Assembly (NCBI GenBank): GCA_023389545.1
Contig: JAEWEI010000458.1
Coordinates: 1 to 15,813, forward strand
Origin: Actinomycetes bacterium
GTDB taxonomy: Bacteria > Actinomycetota > Actinomycetes > Actinomycetales > Cellulomonadaceae
Direction of reading: 5' to 3'
DNA length: 15,813 nucleotides
Shown here: positions 1-8,718 of the stretch, in pieces
How the letters are laid out: the number at the start of each line of letters is the position of its first letter
Position numbering within the stretch: position 1 is the first letter of the stretch
The notes under the pieces: model-generated
The model's input: only the letters and a program-made list of their open reading frames with translations
The model's database searches: none
What the model was told of the DNA's origin: nothing
Made by a program: the position numbers and the translations under genes

Positions 1-458
1 TGATGGGCTCGCCCGAGCAGGCGCTGCCCGTGGTCGAGGCGCTGGTGCTGCAGTCCGATGTCGTGAAGGTCAGCGACGAGGACCTCGCGTGGCTCCTGCC
101 GGGCATCGCGCCCGCGGAGATCGCCGAGGAGTGGACGCGCCGCGGCCCGTCGCTCGTGGTGGTCACCCACGGCGGCAAGGGCGCGTTCGCGTCGACCAGC
201 TCGGGCGCGCGCCTCATGGTGGCGGCGCCGACGGTGCAGGTCGCGGACACGGTGGGCGCCGGCGACTCGTTCATGTCCGGGCTCATCGACGGGCTCTGGA
301 GCGCCGGGCTGGTGGGCGCCGAGCGCCGCGACGCGCTGCGCGACGTGCCCCCGGAGACGGTCGAGGCCATCCTGGAGCGGTGCGCCAGGATCGCGGCGAT
401 CACCGTCTCGCGGCCCGGCGCCAACCCGCCGACCGCAGCCGAGCTCGGCGAGGGCTGA
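1..458 (+). CDS. PfkB-family carbohydrate kinase, probably fructokinase (5' truncated by window)
   Basis: This is the C-terminal half of a ribokinase/PfkB-fold sugar kinase, a cytoplasmic enzyme that phosphorylates a sugar with ATP. About 151 codons are visible of a family usually near 300-330, so the true start lies upstream; the ATG at base 3 is an internal methionine. The diagnostic C-terminal signature DTVGAGDSF is at visible residues 82-90. It contains the GAGD anion hole, and Asp88 is the expected catalytic base. The segment VKVSDEDLAWL (residues 21-31) resembles fructokinases of the ScrK/Frk group, and LVVVTHGGKGA (51-61) is the usual strand and turn before the ATP site. The gene ends in TGA, and a DUF1801 gene follows 44 bases later on the same strand. 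PfkB membership is firm; fructose as substrate is inferred from the motif. It faces a sugar-import locus on the other strand, but common regulation is not shown. Confidence 0.9.
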   Translation, partial: MGSPEQALPVVEALVLQSDVVKVSDEDLAWLLPGIAPAEIAEEWTRRGPSLVVVTHGGKGAFASTSSGARLMVAAPTVQVADTVGAGDSFMSGLIDGLWSAGLVGAERRDALRDVPPETVEAILERCARIAAITVSRPGANPPTAAELGEG

Positions 459-502
459 GGCCCGTCGGCGGCTCCCATCGACGAAGGGGACGGTGCACTG
501 CG

Positions 503-859
503 ATGACCGACGATGTCGAGGCGTACTTCGCGTCCGCGCCCGAGCCCCAGCGGACCACGCTGCTGGCCATGCGCGCCACGCTCGCCGAGCTGCTCCCCGA
601 GGCGGTCGAGGCCCTCTCTTACGGGCTGCCGACGTTCAAGGTGGGCGGCAAGGGCGTGGCGGGGATCGGCTTCACCGCCCGGCACTGCCAGTACCTGCCG
701 ATGAGCGGCGACGTGACCACCACCCTGGCGGACCAGTTGACGGGGTACTCCACGTCCAAGGGCGCCGTACGGGTGCCGGCGGACGCGCCGCTCCCACGCG
801 AGCTCCTCGCGGCACTCGTCGGGGCCCGGCTCGCGGAGATCGCGGCGAAGCGCTCCTGA
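503..859 (+). CDS. DUF1801 (YdhG-like) small protein
   Basis: This small cytoplasmic protein of 118 residues has no signal peptide or membrane segment. It matches the DUF1801/YdhG family: a helical N-terminus with EAYFASAPEPQR (residues 6-17), then the hallmark EALSYGLPTFKVGGK (36-50), a strand region GVAGIGFTARHCQYLPMSG (51-69), and a C-terminal helix ending AEIAAKRS. The length is normal for the family. Its biochemical function is unknown; members are often annotated only as YdhG-like or iron-chaperone-like, and I do not assign an activity. The ATG at 503 is chosen because family similarity begins there; a purine-rich AAGGGGA lies about 12 bases upstream, rather far for a ribosome site. Longer readings of this frame run back antisense-like through the kinase gene and are not credible. 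It is probably cotranscribed with the kinase and ends 25 bases from the convergent esterase gene. Confidence 0.85.
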   Translation: MTDDVEAYFASAPEPQRTTLLAMRATLAELLPEAVEALSYGLPTFKVGGKGVAGIGFTARHCQYLPMSGDVTTTLADQLTGYSTSKGAVRVPADAPLPRELLAALVGARLAEIAAKRS

Positions 860-884
860 TCGGCAGGGCCCGCCTCGGAGTCGG

Positions 885-2558
885 CTAGCGCCCACCCCTG
901 GCCTCGGCGAAGAGCCGGTAGAGCTCCACCTCGTGCTGCTCCCGTGCCTGGCTCTCGGTGTCGAAGACCATCATCGTCGCGCGCTCCGCGGTGTACGCGG
1001 GCCAGGGCAGCGCGGCGGCGCCGGGGTCCCCGGTCGCGGCGAAGGCGAGCAGCGCGTCCGACGCGGCCTGCGACATCGCCGCGAACTCGGCCTCTTGGCC
1101 GGCCACGATGTGCCCCATGAGCGCGTGGTTGCGGAACAGGAAGGGGATGTCGCCGCCGGTGTGCGGCGGAGTCACCCCGCCGAACACCGGGAGGTCCTGG
1201 GCGAAGACCGCGCCGTAGACGGGGGCGCCGCCCTGGGCTGCCTTCGCGGCGGCCACGGCGACGCGCGTGGAGCCGAAGAACCGGCCGTCCTCCATCCACA
1301 GCACGTCAGCGACAGGGTGGCCGGGGTAGGCGGTGGCGAACGCGTCGGTGATCGCCTCCGCGTGATCACCGAAGCGCTGCGCGATCATCTCGTCCACCCG
1401 GTCCTCGTCGAGGCCGGGCAGGTACGCGGCCGCCAGCGGGTCCTGCGGGTCCTGGATGACGTAGGACATGGCCCCCAGGTTGCTCGCGAACTCGCCCAGC
1501 ACCGTCGTCACGATCAACGGCACGTCCTCGGCGAGGTCGGTGAACGCGCCGTCCGCGTCGAAGGACTCCTCGGGGAACGTGTCCCCGTCCACGACGGGGG
1601 CGGCGTCGAGGCCCGCCCGCTCGGCGGCCGCGAGGAGCTCGAGGTAGGGCAGTTCGACGAGGCCGGCGGGGCTCGCGACACCGGCCTCGTCGAGCAGGGA
1701 CGCGGTCTGGGCCTGCGCGTCCGCCTGGCTCCGCCACATCGTCACCGCGCTCATCACCACGGCCCGGTCGATGAGCCCCTCGGCGGCGGGCATGCCCAGC
1801 AGCGTCAGGACCTTGCCCCCACCGCCGGACTGGCCCACGACCGTCACGCTCTGCGGGTCGCCGCCGAACTGCTCGATGTTCGCCTCGACCCATCGCAGCG
1901 CCGCGACCAGGTCGAGCTGCCCGAGGTTGCCCGAGCCCGCGTACTCCTCGCCGTACGCCGAGAGGTCGGTGTAGCCGAGCACGTTGAGGCGATGGTTCAC
2001 GCTGACGAACACGGCCTCTCCCGCGGCGGCGAGGTTGCGCCCGTCGTAGAAATCGAGCTCGTTGGAGGCGCCGGTGGAGTACGCGCCGCCGTGGACCCAC
2101 ACGATGACGGGCTTGGCCGCCTCCGGGTCGAGCGAGGGGGTCCACACGTTCGCGTACAGGCAGTCCTCGTTCTGCGGGAGGTTGCCGCCGGAGAAGTTCA
2201 CGAACTCCGTCAGGCTCACGGAGTCATTCGCCCCGGCAGGGCAGGTCGGCCCGTACACCAGGGCTGGTCGCACGCCGTCCCACTCGGGGACGCGCTCAGC
2301 CGGGCGGAACCGCTCCGCCTGGGCGTACCTGATCCCACGGAACGTGTGCACGCCGCGGTCGGTGTAGCCGAGCAGCCTGCCCCCGGCCACATCGACAAGT
2401 GCGGGCTCTGTCGCCTCGCTGGACGCCTGCGCGGTTGGCCCCGGGCCTGACATCGCCGTCGGTCCTGAGCCGGTCGCCGCGCACCCGGCCAACGTGAGCG
2501 CGACCAGCGCGACCAGCGCGGCCGTCAGGGCAGGCGTCAGGCGGGGCGAGCACGTCAT
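885..2558 (-). CDS. Type-B carboxylesterase, exported lipoprotein
   Basis: This 557-residue alpha/beta-hydrolase of the carboxylesterase type-B family should hydrolyse carboxylic esters outside the membrane. The N-terminus is a lipoprotein signal peptide with hydrophobic core ALVALVALTLAG and lipobox LAGC, so Cys26 would be lipidated. The family signature EDCLYANVWTP is at 131-141 and the oxyanion-hole HGG at 156-158. The nucleophile elbow is GQSGG with Ser244, where the common form is GESAGG. Glu356 (VLGEFASN) is the likely catalytic acid and His466 (PPHTGGDIPFLF) the likely catalytic His, so the triad looks complete. The ATG at 2558 is chosen for its signal peptide and an upstream GAGG; the open frame extends much further upstream but there runs across the GH15 gene in another frame. 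It lies 146 bases downstream of that gene and is probably the last gene of the locus. Substrate unknown; acylated sugars are plausible from context. Confidence 0.9.
   Translation of the reverse strand: MTCSPRLTPALTAALVALVALTLAGCAATGSGPTAMSGPGPTAQASSEATEPALVDVAGGRLLGYTDRGVHTFRGIRYAQAERFRPAERVPEWDGVRPALVYGPTCPAGANDSVSLTEFVNFSGGNLPQNEDCLYANVWTPSLDPEAAKPVIVWVHGGAYSTGASNELDFYDGRNLAAAGEAVFVSVNHRLNVLGYTDLSAYGEEYAGSGNLGQLDLVAALRWVEANIEQFGGDPQSVTVVGQSGGGGKVLTLLGMPAAEGLIDRAVVMSAVTMWRSQADAQAQTASLLDEAGVASPAGLVELPYLELLAAAERAGLDAAPVVDGDTFPEESFDADGAFTDLAEDVPLIVTTVLGEFASNLGAMSYVIQDPQDPLAAAYLPGLDEDRVDEMIAQRFGDHAEAITDAFATAYPGHPVADVLWMEDGRFFGSTRVAVAAAKAAQGGAPVYGAVFAQDLPVFGGVTPPHTGGDIPFLFRNHALMGHIVAGQEAEFAAMSQAASDALLAFAATGDPGAAALPWPAYTAERATMMVFDTESQAREQHEVELYRLFAEARGGR
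2497..2520. repeat. 9-bp tandem repeat inside the esterase signal-peptide codons
   Basis: The unit AGCGCGACC occurs twice in full and once partly (AGCGCG), head to tail. On the coding (minus) strand it encodes the Leu-Val-Ala-Leu-Val-Ala-Leu stretch of the hydrophobic signal-peptide core. Because the unit is nine bases, gain or loss of a copy would keep the frame and change the core length by three residues. Confidence 0.7.
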
Positions 2559-2666
2559 CGGGATCCTCGGCGTTCTGTGCGGTCGAGTCGGCCGGGCGGG
2601 GCCGCCCCGAGCACAGCACATGGCGCGCGGCCCGAGTGCCGGGCGCACACGATCAGTCGCCTCGCT

Positions 2667-2681
2667 CCGACAACCTGTCGG
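2667..2681. repeat. Small perfect inverted repeat between GH15 and esterase genes
   Basis: CCGACA and TGTCGG form a perfect 6-bp dyad around a 3-base centre (ACC on the plus strand). It lies 24 bases past the GH15 stop and about 109 bases upstream of the esterase start. It could be a short hairpin contributing to termination after the GH15 gene, or a regulator half-site pair. There is no T-tract. In DNA this GC-rich a 6-bp dyad can arise by chance, so the call is weak. Confidence 0.3.
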
Positions 2682-2704
2682 TCGGGGCGCCTCCTGGGCG
2701 GCTG

Positions 2705-4129
2705 TCAGCGCGCGACGATCACGACCTGCTGCTCGTCGAGCTCGACGAGCGCCAGCAGGACGAGCGCCGACGTCCAGGACAACGGGGCCACCGCCGCCGG
2801 GCGGCCGTCCCACAGCACCTTCTCCGGCAGCGACCCCGCGTCGGTGCGGTGCGCGTCGAGCCAGTCGAGCCACGCGACCGCCTGATCGTCGTCGCCTGAC
2901 GCGGCGGCGGTGAGGGCGAACAGCGCCGTCTGCGGCGTCCACGAGATGCCGTCCGAGCTCCACCCCTCCCCGGGCGCCAGCCCGCCTGCCGGACGGCGCA
3001 TCCGCACCGCCGCCTGCTCCCAGGCCTCGACCACCGCGTCGTCGGCCGGGGCGAAGGGCGGCATGAGGAAGGTGACCGCCGCGTCGAGGAGCGTGCCCTC
3101 CGCGTGCCGCGGGTACCCGTGCGCCGCGAAGTCGCGTTGGACGGCGCCGTCCAGCAGCGCCTCGAGCACAGCGCCGCGGCGGGCGAGGTCGACGGCCCAC
3201 TGACGCTCCGCGCCCACTGGGAGCTCCTCGACGAGGTCCTGCGCCGAGCGCACGCCCAGCAGCAGAGCGCCGATCGACCCGAGCGTGACCTGTGTCTCGC
3301 GGACCTCCCAGTAGTCGGGGCTCACCGCAGGCGACCCCGTGACGGGGTCCGTGACCGCCGCGATCGCGTCGACTGCGCGAGTGAGCGCGGGCCGCAGCTC
3401 GGCGAGCACCGCGGCGCGGGCCTCGTCCGACGGGTCGGAGTGCCGCAGCCACTCGGCCGCCGCCCACAGGAACCAGCCGTCCCCGTCGAGCTGGACGCCA
3501 CGGCCGTCTGGCGGCAGCCCGCTGTCGCCGGGCAGGTAGCGGGCCTGGAACGTGCCGTCCTCCGACTGGAGGGCGGCGAGTCGCAGCAGGATGCGGGCCG
3601 CGTCCTCGGCGTGGCCAGTGCGGCTGAGCGCCACGGCGGCGAAACTCGCGTCACGGGGCCAGGTGTACCGCCAGGCGCCGTTCGGCGCGGCGAGCAGCGC
3701 GCCGTCCTCGAGCAGCAGCGTGTCGAGGTCCAGCAGCGCCTGCCGGGCCATGTCCTGGTACTGCTGGGGCCCGGGCACCACGCCCGCCGCGAGCCACCGG
3801 CGCTGGCCGTCCGCGAGCGCCACTGACTCCTGGTGTGCGGTGTCGCCCTCCCGGGTGAGCAGCACGTTGGTGCCCTCGAAGCGCTCGACCACGTCGTCCG
3901 CCCGCATGGTGACCACCCCGTCTGGGGTGAGCACCGCCGTCTGGGAGGTCAGCGAGCGCTCCGCGTAGGCCGGGCGCTCCGAGGGCGTTGGCGTGCCGGC
4001 GACCACGAGGGCCACGGCCAGTCCGCTGGCGGCCAGCAGGCGCCTGCTGGTCCGCCGCACGGGCGCGCGCCGGGCGGAGGCGTTGTCCGGCGCCGCCGGA
4101 GGCGTTGACTGGCTCCGTCGCCCGACCAT
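2705..4129 (-). CDS. Exported GH15-family glycoside hydrolase (glucoamylase/trehalase type)
   Basis: This 474-residue protein has an (alpha/alpha)6-barrel GH15 catalytic domain, the family of inverting glucoamylases and actinobacterial trehalases. Motifs in order: WRYTWPRDASF (153-163), QLDGDGWFLWA (213-223), YWEVRE (273-278, Glu275 the likely general acid) and GSLPEKVLWDG (432-442, Glu436 the likely general base), followed by PLSWTSALVLLA. The N-terminus has SRRLLAAS (Arg29-Arg30) before a hydrophobic core, then AYA at 54-56, a good signal-peptidase site. The twin arginines suggest Tat export, though the motif is imperfect. The N-terminal beta-sandwich domain of many bacterial GH15 enzymes is absent, so this is a compact catalytic domain. 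The ATG at 4129 lacks a clear Shine-Dalgarno. It starts 97 bases after the transporter ATPase gene, probably in the same transcription unit. It could release glucose from alpha-glucans or split an alpha-disaccharide; sequence alone does not decide. Confidence 0.88.
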   Translation of the reverse strand: MVGRRSQSTPPAAPDNASARRAPVRRTSRRLLAASGLAVALVVAGTPTPSERPAYAERSLTSQTAVLTPDGVVTMRADDVVERFEGTNVLLTREGDTAHQESVALADGQRRWLAAGVVPGPQQYQDMARQALLDLDTLLLEDGALLAAPNGAWRYTWPRDASFAAVALSRTGHAEDAARILLRLAALQSEDGTFQARYLPGDSGLPPDGRGVQLDGDGWFLWAAAEWLRHSDPSDEARAAVLAELRPALTRAVDAIAAVTDPVTGSPAVSPDYWEVRETQVTLGSIGALLLGVRSAQDLVEELPVGAERQWAVDLARRGAVLEALLDGAVQRDFAAHGYPRHAEGTLLDAAVTFLMPPFAPADDAVVEAWEQAAVRMRRPAGGLAPGEGWSSDGISWTPQTALFALTAAASGDDDQAVAWLDWLDAHRTDAGSLPEKVLWDGRPAAVAPLSWTSALVLLALVELDEQQVVIVAR

Positions 4130-4226
4130 GCGCGAACTGTACCGGCGCCCGTGCCGGCTTCCCGGGGCCTTCTGGTCCTAGGCCTCCGCGCTCGGGGACC
4201 ACCCCTGACGTGCGAGGGCGCGCCGG

Positions 4227-5483
<1,257 letters not shown>

Positions 5484-5512
5484 GTGCTTCTCCTCGGGAG
5501 GGGTGGGCGGCG

Positions 5513-6358
5513 TCAGCCCTTGACGGCGCCCTGGGTCAGTCCGGCGACGATCTGCCGCTGGAACAACAGGACGAGGATGACGACGGGGATGGTGACGACC
5601 ACCGCGGCGGCGGAGATCGCTCCGGTCGGCTCCTCGAACTGCGAGGCGCCGGTGAAGAACGCGAGGGCTGCCGGCACGGGGCGGGCCCGGTCGGTGGACG
5701 TCAACGAGATGCCGTAGACGAAGTCGTTCCAGGCGATGAAGAACGCGATCAGCGCCGTGGTGAAGACCCCCGGGGCGGCCAGCGGCACGATCGCCTTGCG
5801 GAACGCCTGCCAGCTCGTGGCGCCGTCCACCTGCGCGGCCTGCTCCAGCTCCCAGGGGATCTGCCGGAAGAACGCCGCGAGCGTCCAGATGGAGATCGGC
5901 AGCGTCAGCGACAGGTACGGGATGATCAGGCCGAGCCACGTGTCGTAGAGGCCGATGTTGCGCCACAGGTTGAACAGCGGCGTGACGATCGAGATGGCCG
6001 GGAAGATCGACACCCCGAGCGCGGCGGTGAGGATGAGCCGCTTGCCGGGGAAGTCGAGCCGGCCGATGGCATACGCCGCGAGGGTCGCCAGCACCACCGC
6101 GATGGCCGTGGCGATCAGCGAGATGCCGATCGAGTTGCGCAGCGCCGACAGGAACAGGGTCTTGGCGTCGCCCACGAGGATCTGCTCGTAGTTGCTGGTG
6201 GTCCAGGTCTTCGGCCAGAACAGCCCGAGGTTGAGCTGGCTGGGCAGCTTGAACGACGTCGCGAAGATCGACACCACGGGGAACAGCGCCCACAGCAGCA
6301 CCAGCACCGTGATCACGGCCCACCAGAAGCGTTGGCGACCCGTCAGCGTCCCGGTCAT
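5513..6358 (-). CDS. sugB: Sugar ABC transporter permease, MalG/SugB type
   Basis: This 281-residue inner-membrane permease of the CUT1 class is the MalG-like half of a sugar importer channel. Six membrane segments can be read: roughly 12-33, 70-97, 108-129, 141-163, 196-216 and 248-267. The cytoplasmic EAA loop that docks on the ATPase is clear: ELEQAAQVDGATSWQAFRKA begins at 170 and ends in IVP at 190-192. The length is normal. The ATG at 6358 follows the stop of the partner permease by only two bases, with GAGGGGAG as ribosome site overlapping the end of that gene, so the two are almost certainly cotranslated. Together with the MalF-type partner it should form the transmembrane heterodimer. 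Trehalose or a related alpha-glucoside is the expected cargo by resemblance to SugB/ThuG, but permease sequences alone rarely fix the substrate. Confidence 0.92.
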   Translation of the reverse strand: MTGTLTGRQRFWWAVITVLVLLWALFPVVSIFATSFKLPSQLNLGLFWPKTWTTSNYEQILVGDAKTLFLSALRNSIGISLIATAIAVVLATLAAYAIGRLDFPGKRLILTAALGVSIFPAISIVTPLFNLWRNIGLYDTWLGLIIPYLSLTLPISIWTLAAFFRQIPWELEQAAQVDGATSWQAFRKAIVPLAAPGVFTTALIAFFIAWNDFVYGISLTSTDRARPVPAALAFFTGASQFEEPTGAISAAAVVVTIPVVILVLLFQRQIVAGLTQGAVKG

Positions 6359-6360
6359 CG

Positions 6361-7338
6361 CTACTCCCCTCTCGCGCTGGCGAGGTCGACCTTGAAGAGC
6401 TTGATCGCGACCCAGCAGATGAGGATCACGCACAGGAACAGCAGCACGGAGATCGCGGAGCCGAGCCCGATCTCGAGCCGGCCGATCGACGTCTTGTAGG
6501 CCAGCAGGGACAGCACGGTGGTGCCGTTGGCGCCGTTGGTCATGATGAACACGTTGTCGAAGATGCGGAACGCGTCCAGGGCCCGGAACAGGACGGCCAC
6601 CATGATCGCGGCCTTCATGTTGGGGATGATCACCCGCCGGAACCTCTGCCACGCGGTGGCGCCGTCCACCTCGGCCGCCTCCTCGAGGTCGCCGGGCACC
6701 TGCGCCAGCCCGGAGAGCAGCAGCAGCGAGATGAACGGCGTCGTCTTCCAGATCTCGGAGGCGATGATCACGAACAGGCTGGTGCCGGTCTGCGCGAACC
6801 AGTTGAGGTCCGGGGAGATGCCCGGCACCCAGTCGAACCAGTGGTTGACGTAGCCGGAGTTGATGTCGAACGCGTAGAACCACGCGAACGCCGAGACGAC
6901 GGTGATGATCCCGTACGGGACCAGGATCGCGGTGCGCAGCAGGCCCCGCAGGCGGCGGATCGCGCGGTGCATCACCAGGGCCAGCGCGAAGCCGAGGATC
7001 AGCTCCACGATGACCGTGACCACGGTGATGAACAGCGTGACGCCCACCGACTGCCAGAACAGCCCGTCGCGCAGGATGACCCAGTAGTTCTCGAACCAGA
7101 TGAACGCCTTGTCGTCGGGCGTCGTCAGCCGGTACCTGAACAGCGAGTCGTAGAACGCCTGCAGGATCGGGTACAGCGTGACGGCCAGCATGATGACGAA
7201 CGCCGGGCCGGCCAGGTACCAGCCGAGCCGCGCCTCCGCCTTGGCGCGGTCGCTGTGCGCGGCCTTCGCCTGCTGCGCCGCGTCGGTGGCGCCGGGCTCC
7301 CGGTGCCGGCCGCGCTCACGTGTCGCATCGGTGCTCAC
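6361..7338 (-). CDS. sugA: Sugar ABC transporter permease, MalF/SugA type
   Basis: This 325-residue inner-membrane permease is the MalF-like partner in the importer. A charged cytoplasmic N-terminus of about 40 residues precedes membrane segments near 40-62, 96-122, 133-154, 187-209, 242-262 and 290-315. The EAA loop, EEAAEVDGATAWQRFRR (219-235) followed by VIIP, contacts the ATPase. It lacks the large extra periplasmic loop of enteric MalF, as is normal for Gram-positive SugA/ThuF proteins. The start is GTG at 7338: no other in-frame start lies before the first membrane segment, GAGGGGAGC sits just upstream, and GTG overlaps the TGA of the binding-protein gene by four bases (GTGA), a translational-coupling arrangement. 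The open frame continues upstream of this GTG but there reads across the binding-protein gene and is spurious. Confidence 0.92.
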   Translation of the reverse strand: MSTDATRERGRHREPGATDAAQQAKAAHSDRAKAEARLGWYLAGPAFVIMLAVTLYPILQAFYDSLFRYRLTTPDDKAFIWFENYWVILRDGLFWQSVGVTLFITVVTVIVELILGFALALVMHRAIRRLRGLLRTAILVPYGIITVVSAFAWFYAFDINSGYVNHWFDWVPGISPDLNWFAQTGTSLFVIIASEIWKTTPFISLLLLSGLAQVPGDLEEAAEVDGATAWQRFRRVIIPNMKAAIMVAVLFRALDAFRIFDNVFIMTNGANGTTVLSLLAYKTSIGRLEIGLGSAISVLLFLCVILICWVAIKLFKVDLASARGE

Positions 7339-8627
7339 AGGAGTCGCTCCCCTCGCAGCACGGCCGTGATGAAGTCCGTCGACCGCCGGGGCGTCGTGTC
7401 GGGGTCGACCGACGACGGCGGGTGCCAGGTCTCCTGCAAGCCGATGGAGACGTCGTTGTAGTACGGCGTCTGGGGCCGTGGGACTGCCTGCTCGAGCGAC
7501 TCGCGGATGACGGGCGCCATCGGGTAGGCCTCGAGCACTGCGGCGTCGGTGTAGGCGGCGGTGTTCGACGCCGGGTTGCCGTTGGTGGCGAAGTAGAAGG
7601 CCTGGTGCTCGGGCGTCACGATGCACTCCGCCGCCTGGTACGCCAGGTCGGTGTGCTTGCTGAACGCCCCGACCCCCAGGTTGATGCCGCCGTAGGGCGT
7701 GCCGGCCGGGGTGGCGGCGTCCACGCGCGGGTACAGGGCCCAGCCGATGTCGTCGAGCAGCGCCTGGTCCAGCGTGCCGTCCTCGACGCCCGCCTTGGTG
7801 GCCGACCAGACGAACGGCCAGTTCACCATGAACGAGCCCTGGTCTCCCTGGAACACGGACAGTCCGGCGTTCTCGTCCTCGGTGGGCAGCCCGGGCCCGC
7901 CGAGGCCCTCCTTGCCGATGGTGCCGATGATGCGCGCCGCCTCCCGGCCCGCGTCGGACTCCAAGCCCAGCTCGAGGTCCTGCGCGTCCGCGGTGGGGTT
8001 CACCACGATCTCCCCGCCCGCCGAGGCGACCAGGGCGTTGATCCACACCGTGAGCGACTCGGCCTTCGTGCCCTGGACGGCCAGGTACACGTCCTGGGTG
8101 CGCACCGCGTCGATGAGCTGGTCCCACGTCACGGGCTGCGTCATGTCGAGCCCGGCGGCCTGGGCCACCGACTTCCGGTACCAGAGCAGCTGGGTGTTCG
8201 CCCAGAACGGCACGGTGACGAGCTCGTCCTTCCAGGTGGCGCCCGCGAGCGCGCCGGCCACGACGTCCTGGCTCACCCGGTCCTTGACGTCGTCCGGCAT
8301 CGGCGCCAGGAAGCCGGGCTCGGCCAGTTCCGGGATGAACGGCGGGTCCAGGCTCATCAGGTCGATCGAGGAGTCCTTCGCCGCGAGCCGCCGTGCGAGC
8401 TGCTCGCGCTGCGAGCTCGCGTCGCGGGGCAGCACCGACACCTCGATCGAGTACGCCCCGTCGGCAGCCTCGGTGCACTCCTGGGCGATCTGCGCTTGCC
8501 CGCCGTCGTCCGGGTTGATGTACCACGTGAGCGTCGGCGCGCTGGAGCCGGAGTCCCCACACGCCGCAAGCCCTCCGACGACCGCGATCGCGACCGCCGT
8601 GCTGACCAGCCTCGTTCGTCGTCGCAC
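7335..8627 (-). CDS. lpqY: LpqY-like sugar-binding lipoprotein of the ABC importer
   Basis: This 430-residue extracytoplasmic solute-binding protein belongs to the family 1 (MalE-like) sugar binders. A basic start (RRRTR), hydrophobic core and lipobox LAAC place the lipidated residue at Cys23, followed by a short GDSGSSAP linker. Segments SVLPRDASSQREQLARRLAA (64-83), DLMSLDPPFIPELAEPGFL (89-107) and NTQLLWYRK (144-152) resemble mycobacterial LpqY, the trehalose receptor of SugABC, as I recall it. Other conserved-looking elements are GSFMVNWPFVWSA (264-276) and PYGGINLGVG (311-320). I chose the GTG at 8627 because it opens exactly at the signal peptide and has a G-run four bases upstream; the longer open frame to 8801 adds a non-signal leader and crosses the divergent promoter. 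It is the first gene of the operon, so its upstream region should hold the control sites. Binding-protein identity is firm; trehalose specificity is inferred. Confidence 0.9.
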   Translation of the reverse strand: MRRRTRLVSTAVAIAVVGGLAACGDSGSSAPTLTWYINPDDGGQAQIAQECTEAADGAYSIEVSVLPRDASSQREQLARRLAAKDSSIDLMSLDPPFIPELAEPGFLAPMPDDVKDRVSQDVVAGALAGATWKDELVTVPFWANTQLLWYRKSVAQAAGLDMTQPVTWDQLIDAVRTQDVYLAVQGTKAESLTVWINALVASAGGEIVVNPTADAQDLELGLESDAGREAARIIGTIGKEGLGGPGLPTEDENAGLSVFQGDQGSFMVNWPFVWSATKAGVEDGTLDQALLDDIGWALYPRVDAATPAGTPYGGINLGVGAFSKHTDLAYQAAECIVTPEHQAFYFATNGNPASNTAAYTDAAVLEAYPMAPVIRESLEQAVPRPQTPYYNDVSIGLQETWHPPSSVDPDTTPRRSTDFITAVLRGERLL

Positions 8628-8679
8628 GCTGCCCCCCCGCTGCTGCGCGGCAATGAACTCAAGGACTACACCCCGGTTT

Positions 8680-8718
8680 GTCCCCGTGCCACTCGGGCGC
8701 GAATGGGCCCACGGGGAC
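8680..8718. promoter_or_regulatory. Inverted repeat in the divergent lpqY / carbonic anhydrase promoter region
   Basis: GTCCCCGTG at 8680-8688 is mirrored exactly by CACGGGGAC at 8710-8718, with a 21-base spacer. The arms start 30 bases apart, about three helical turns. Inside the spacer edge lies the smaller palindrome TGGGCCCA (8704-8711). The element sits in the 143-base region between the two divergent starts, 53 bases from lpqY and 53 bases from the carbonic anhydrase start. That is where an operator for a sugar-responsive regulator would be expected. It could also be a hairpin in a leader RNA. I see no convincing consensus -10/-35 pair on either strand and cannot name the regulator. Confidence 0.4.

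Noticed and set aside
933..2450. 505-codon open frame antisense to the esterase
   Set aside because: Long antisense frames are expected in DNA this GC-rich; the composition is His/Arg/Gly/Val-rich with no motif, while the minus strand encodes a complete esterase.
2559..3467. In-frame upstream extension of the esterase frame (would give an 860-residue protein)
   Set aside because: This part overlaps the GH15 gene in a different frame, is Arg/Gly/Ala-rich without domain motifs, and would bury the lipoprotein signal peptide internally.
4142..4157. CCGGC/GCCGG short stem upstream of the GH15 start
   Set aside because: A five-base GC stem is expected by chance here, and it sits too close to the start codon to act as a terminator for the ATPase gene.
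5484..6323. Upstream extension of the SugC frame (698 residues)
   Set aside because: It covers the SugB permease gene in another frame and carries no recognisable domain; the ATPase fold begins right at the ATG at 5483.
7339..8562. Upstream extension of the SugA frame (733 residues)
   Set aside because: It overlaps the whole binding-protein gene in another frame and has shadow-type Arg/Gly-rich composition; the GTG at 7338 has a good ribosome site and couples to the upstream stop.
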